Part shown: in pieces, positions 61,069-64,000 of the stretch
How positions within the stretch are numbered: position 1 is the stretch's first letter
How the letters are laid out: the number at the start of each line of letters is the position of its first letter
Source of the DNA: a bacterium
GTDB lineage: Bacteria; Zixibacteria; MSB-5A5; CAIYYT01
Length of the DNA: 64,000 bases
NCBI GenBank assembly: GCA_016708315.1
Contig: JADJGC010000024.1
Coordinates: forward strand, 62,001 to 126,000
Direction of reading: 5' to 3'
Made by a program: the position numbers and the translations under genes
The notes under the pieces: model-generated
Database searches by the model: none
What the model saw: only the letters and a program-made list of their open reading frames with translations
Told to the model about the DNA's origin: nothing

Positions 61069-63075
61069 ATGAAGAAAACCGACGCCCGCAAACGCATCGA
61101 CGAACTCGTCGAGCAGATCAGCTATCACAACCAACGTTATTATCAGCTCGATGATCCGGAGATTACCGACGCCGAATACGACCGGCTCTTCGACGAACTG
61201 ACAAAACTCGAGTCGGAATTCCCTGAGTTAAAGCGCCCAGACTCTCCCACTCAGCGAGTTGGTGCGGCGCCGGCGACCGCATTTCGCTCCGTGCGCCGGG
61301 CGATTCCAATGCTGTCACTCAACAAGGCGATTACCCCGGATGAATTCCTCGATTTCGAACGCCGGGTCAATGAGATATTACTCGGCGATTCGGAAACAGT
61401 AGAGTACCTGACCGAACCCAAGTTGGACGGCTTAGCGGTTGAGCTAATCTATGAACAAAGCGTCTTCACACTGGGCCTAACTCGCGGCGACGGCACTGTC
61501 GGCGAGGATGTCACTGCCAATCTCAAAACCGTGAAGAACATCCCGCTCAAACTTGCCGACAAGAAGGTCTCACTGCTTGAAGTGCGCGGCGAGATCATTA
61601 TCACCAAACCCGATTTTGCCAAGTTGAACAAGGAGCGCGAAGAAAAAGGCGAAGAACTCTACGCCAATCCGCGCAACACCGCGGCAGGCTCGCTGCGGCA
61701 GCTCGATCCGGCCATTTCAGCCTCGCGCCCTCTGCGCTTCCACGCCCATGGCGTCGGCAGGCTTGATGGTGTCGAAATCGGCAATCAGTGGGAGTTACTG
61801 CGGCTACTTACCAAACTCGGATTCGAAGTTACTCCCGAGGCTCAATTGCGCTTCTACGCCGAGGAAGTGCTAAAACGATACGAGTACCTGAACGAAAAGC
61901 GCGCATCGCTGGAATATGACATCGACGGCATGGTCGTCAAAGTCAACTCCTTCCGACAACAGCAGAAGCTCGGCGAATTGTCGCGTTCACCCCGCTGGGC
62001 GATCGCCATGAAATTCCCCCCGCAACAGGAAGAGACTATCGTTGAAGATATCGTCATCCAGGTCGGTCGCACCGGTGCGCTTACTCCGGTCGCCTGGCTC
62101 AAACCGGTCCGGGTTGGCGGCGTCGAAGTAAAAAGAGCGACACTGCACAACTATGACGAGGTAATCCGCAAAGACATCCGCATCGGCGACCACGTCATCA
62201 TTCAGCGCGCCGGCGACGTTATCCCCGAAGTCGTCAAGCCGCTTGCCAACAAACGCACCGGCAAAGAGAAGGTCTTTGTAATGCCCTCGAATTGCCCGGT
62301 CTGCGACAGCGAGGTTGACCGCATTGAGGGCGAGGCCGTCCACCGCTGTCCGAATTTGTCCTGTCCGGCGCAAGTCGCCGAGCGAATCATCCACTTCGCT
62401 TCCAAAGGCGGCGTCGATGTCGACGGGCTGGGTCCGAAACTGATTGAGCAGATGCTTGAAAGCAAGCTGATTGGCAATTTCGCCGATTTATACAGCTTGC
62501 AATTGGACAAATTGACGGCGCTCGAACGGATGGGTGAAAAATCCGCCAAGAACATCATTGCCTCTATCGAGAAGAGCAAAGACGCCGACCTGCCCCATCT
62601 GATTGCAGCGCTCGGCATCAACAACGTCGGCGAGCACGTTTCCCGCGTGTTGGCAGTATCATTCGGTTCGCTGGAAGCTATCGCGCAGGCACAGGTAACG
62701 GAACTCAGCGCCGTCGAAGGGATTGGCCCGATTGTGGCTTCAAGCATTGTAGATTTCTTCGCCAATCAACAAAATCAGGGTGTAATCAACAAGCTTAAGA
62801 CTACCTGGGGACAGTTCCCGACGCATGAGTCTTCAGCCGGGCCAAAACCGCTTGCCGGCAAGACCTTTGTCATTACCGGCGGACTGGAGAAGTACTCGCG
62901 CGATCAGGCAAAGAAGAAACTTCTCGACCTTGGCGCCAAAGTGTCATCGAGCGTATCGAAAAAAACAGACTATGTTGTTGTCGGCGTCGATCCCGGATCC
63001 AAGGCCGACGATGCCGCCCGTCTGAAAGTGGCAACGCTTTCAGAGTCTGAGTTTTTGAAACTTATCGGAGAGTGA
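61069..63075 (+). CDS. ligA: NAD-dependent DNA ligase
   Basis: Seals nicks in DNA using NAD. The 668-residue protein has the Ia domain (SYHNQRYYQLDDPEITDAEYD), the adenylated Lys118 in EPKLDGLAVEL, the LTRGDGTVGEDVT and ANPRNTAAGSLRQLD motifs, an OB domain and the zinc finger CPVCDSEV...CPNLSCPAQ. Helix-hairpin-helix repeats and a C-terminal BRCT domain (LAGKTFVITGGLEKYSRDQA) follow. It is complete. ATG 61069 has no ribosome binding site; a TTG at 61060 would extend it by three residues. The AI-2E family gene follows after 4 bases. Confidence 0.97.
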   Translation: MKKTDARKRIDELVEQISYHNQRYYQLDDPEITDAEYDRLFDELTKLESEFPELKRPDSPTQRVGAAPATAFRSVRRAIPMLSLNKAITPDEFLDFERRVNEILLGDSETVEYLTEPKLDGLAVELIYEQSVFTLGLTRGDGTVGEDVTANLKTVKNIPLKLADKKVSLLEVRGEIIITKPDFAKLNKEREEKGEELYANPRNTAAGSLRQLDPAISASRPLRFHAHGVGRLDGVEIGNQWELLRLLTKLGFEVTPEAQLRFYAEEVLKRYEYLNEKRASLEYDIDGMVVKVNSFRQQQKLGELSRSPRWAIAMKFPPQQEETIVEDIVIQVGRTGALTPVAWLKPVRVGGVEVKRATLHNYDEVIRKDIRIGDHVIIQRAGDVIPEVVKPLANKRTGKEKVFVMPSNCPVCDSEVDRIEGEAVHRCPNLSCPAQVAERIIHFASKGGVDVDGLGPKLIEQMLESKLIGNFADLYSLQLDKLTALERMGEKSAKNIIASIEKSKDADLPHLIAALGINNVGEHVSRVLAVSFGSLEAIAQAQVTELSAVEGIGPIVASSIVDFFANQQNQGVINKLKTTWGQFPTHESSAGPKPLAGKTFVITGGLEKYSRDQAKKKLLDLGAKVSSSVSKKTDYVVVGVDPGSKADDAARLKVATLSESEFLKLIGE

Positions 63076-63079
63076 TGAT

Positions 63080-64000
63080 ATGAAAAATGATGACGGTCTT
63101 TCGCTAAACGAAATCGCTATACCGATTCTCGCACTCTCGGCGTTCACCGCGCTTTGTTACTTCGCCGCCGTCGTGCTCGTTCCGACAGTAATGGCAATAA
63201 CCCTGGCCTATGTGCTCTGGCCCGCAATTGCGCGCCTGAAGAGATGGAAAGTTCCGCATCTGGTTGCCGTCATGATCGTAATGATTGTGGCGATTTTGCT
63301 GTTGTCACTGGTTGGGCTATTGATCTATGACCAAGGATCGGAATTTGTTGCGTCGGTACCGGCATACTGGGATCAATTCCAGGAATTGCGCCTGCAGAAG
63401 CTCCCCAATATGCCCGGATTCCTTGACACGCTGGTGAATTCCAATGTGAATGAACTACTGCAAAAAATTGACGTTACCAGTCTATCTTCAGTACCCAAAT
63501 ACTTCTTCAAGGGGGTCGGCTCGGTGCTGAGCTTCGTTGGTCAGGCAGTCTTGGTGTTCTTGCTTACGATATTCGTTCTGATCGAACAGCCCGCCTATCA
63601 TCGCCGCCTGAAAAACATTTTCGGCGCCGGACGTGCGAAAGCGACCTCCGGAATGGTCGACGAGGTTTCAAACCGCATCGCGGGATACATCTGGGTGCGA
63701 TTTATCACAATGGTCGGGCTGGCCATAGTGTTTACGGTTGGCTTGTTGATTGGCGGCGTCAAGTACGCCTATATCTGGGGTCCGTTGGCTGCGATTCTGA
63801 ATCTCGTCCCCTACCTCGGCGCGTATGTCGGCGCTGTACCGCCGATGATCATGGCTCTGGTGCAGTTCAATTCGATTACCGCAGTGCTTCTGGTATTGGC
63901 GTTCTTCATGGCAGTTCAATTCGTGGAGTCGAATATCATCATGCCGCGCATGCTGCAAGGTTCGCTCAATATCAGTCTGCTCGCCCAACTGGTTTCGACA
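63080..64000 (+). CDS. AI-2E family transporter, partial at the right edge
   Basis: The reading frame runs from ATG 63080 through the end of the window without a stop, about 307 codons. The N-terminus has membrane segments (IAIPILALSAFTALCYFAAVVLVP; LVAVMIVMIVAILLLSLVGLLIY), a long loop, then FLLTIFVLIEQPAYHRRL and the family-typical NLVPYLGAYVGAVPP and VQFVESNIIMPRML. This family (formerly UPF0118) includes the putative AI-2 exporter TqsA and several Na+/H+ antiporters, so the substrate is open. The ATG overlaps nothing but lies 4 bases after the ligA stop, so the two may be co-transcribed. Confidence 0.88.
   Translation, partial: MKNDDGLSLNEIAIPILALSAFTALCYFAAVVLVPTVMAITLAYVLWPAIARLKRWKVPHLVAVMIVMIVAILLLSLVGLLIYDQGSEFVASVPAYWDQFQELRLQKLPNMPGFLDTLVNSNVNELLQKIDVTSLSSVPKYFFKGVGSVLSFVGQAVLVFLLTIFVLIEQPAYHRRLKNIFGAGRAKATSGMVDEVSNRIAGYIWVRFITMVGLAIVFTVGLLIGGVKYAYIWGPLAAILNLVPYLGAYVGAVPPMIMALVQFNSITAVLLVLAFFMAVQFVESNIIMPRMLQGSLNISLLAQLVST

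Overview
The window looks like a chromosome segment of an uncultivated FCB-group bacterium. Candidatus Zixibacteria or a close relative is the best guess. The evidence is a C-terminal type IX secretion (T9SS) sorting domain with the YPNPFNP motif, dockerin-like repeats of the type SDAVYLISFIFGGG, an LVIVD-repeat protein, several PorV- or barrel-like outer membrane proteins, and moderate GC with AGGAG-type ribosome binding sites. I saw no tRNA, rRNA, CRISPR array, insertion sequence or phage gene.

Layout. 1-5.6 kb: a very large multi-PAS hybrid histidine kinase split by a one-base frameshift, then mazG. 5.7-9.6 kb: valS with a clear promoter, a barrel-like protein and a small Rieske ferredoxin. 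10.2-16.8 kb: one 2180-residue secreted protein built mainly of cysteine-rich 86-residue repeats, ending at a bidirectional terminator. 31.9 down to 17.0 kb (minus strand): a 17-gene aromatic amino acid operon, trpEGDCFBA-aroH-DAHP synthase-tyrA-aroA-aroE-aroC-aroK-aroB-aroQ-ilvE, in which neighbouring genes overlap or lie within 3 nt. It has a consensus promoter, a short leader peptide rich in Phe, Tyr and Trp codons, and a mutually exclusive antiterminator/terminator pair. 39.0 down to 32.0 kb (minus): a two-motif aspartic protease with PDZ, a phosphofructokinase with PPi-type residues, an outer membrane protein, gap, pgk, tpiA and secG, closed by a terminator. 39.1-42.8 kb: a glycerophosphodiesterase and a deoxysugar (rml-type) operon whose nucleotidyltransferase has lost its middle third. 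42.9-47.3 kb (minus): an LVIVD/dockerin protein, two small membrane proteins and a radical SAM protein. 47.7-57.2 kb: an exopolysaccharide operon (Wza-like exporter, three glycosyltransferases, a two-domain oxidoreductase, a polyprenyl-phosphate sugar transferase). 57.3-64 kb: a tandem AHSA1 protein, pyruvate kinase, a PorV-like protein, ligA and the start of an AI-2E family transporter.

How it fits together. The aromatic operon supplies nearly everything from DAHP to Trp and Tyr, and its leader looks able to sense all three aromatic amino acids by ribosome stalling. The rml genes and the exopolysaccharide operon together suggest a surface glycan. The giant repeat protein, the dockerin proteins and the barrel proteins suggest an elaborate cell surface served by type IX secretion.

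Caution. Four genes (kinase, aroK, trpD, LVIVD protein) are broken by single-base indels and one (the rmlA-like gene) by an internal deletion. Because aroK and trpD sit in an otherwise intact operon, sequencing or assembly error is a serious alternative to real gene decay.
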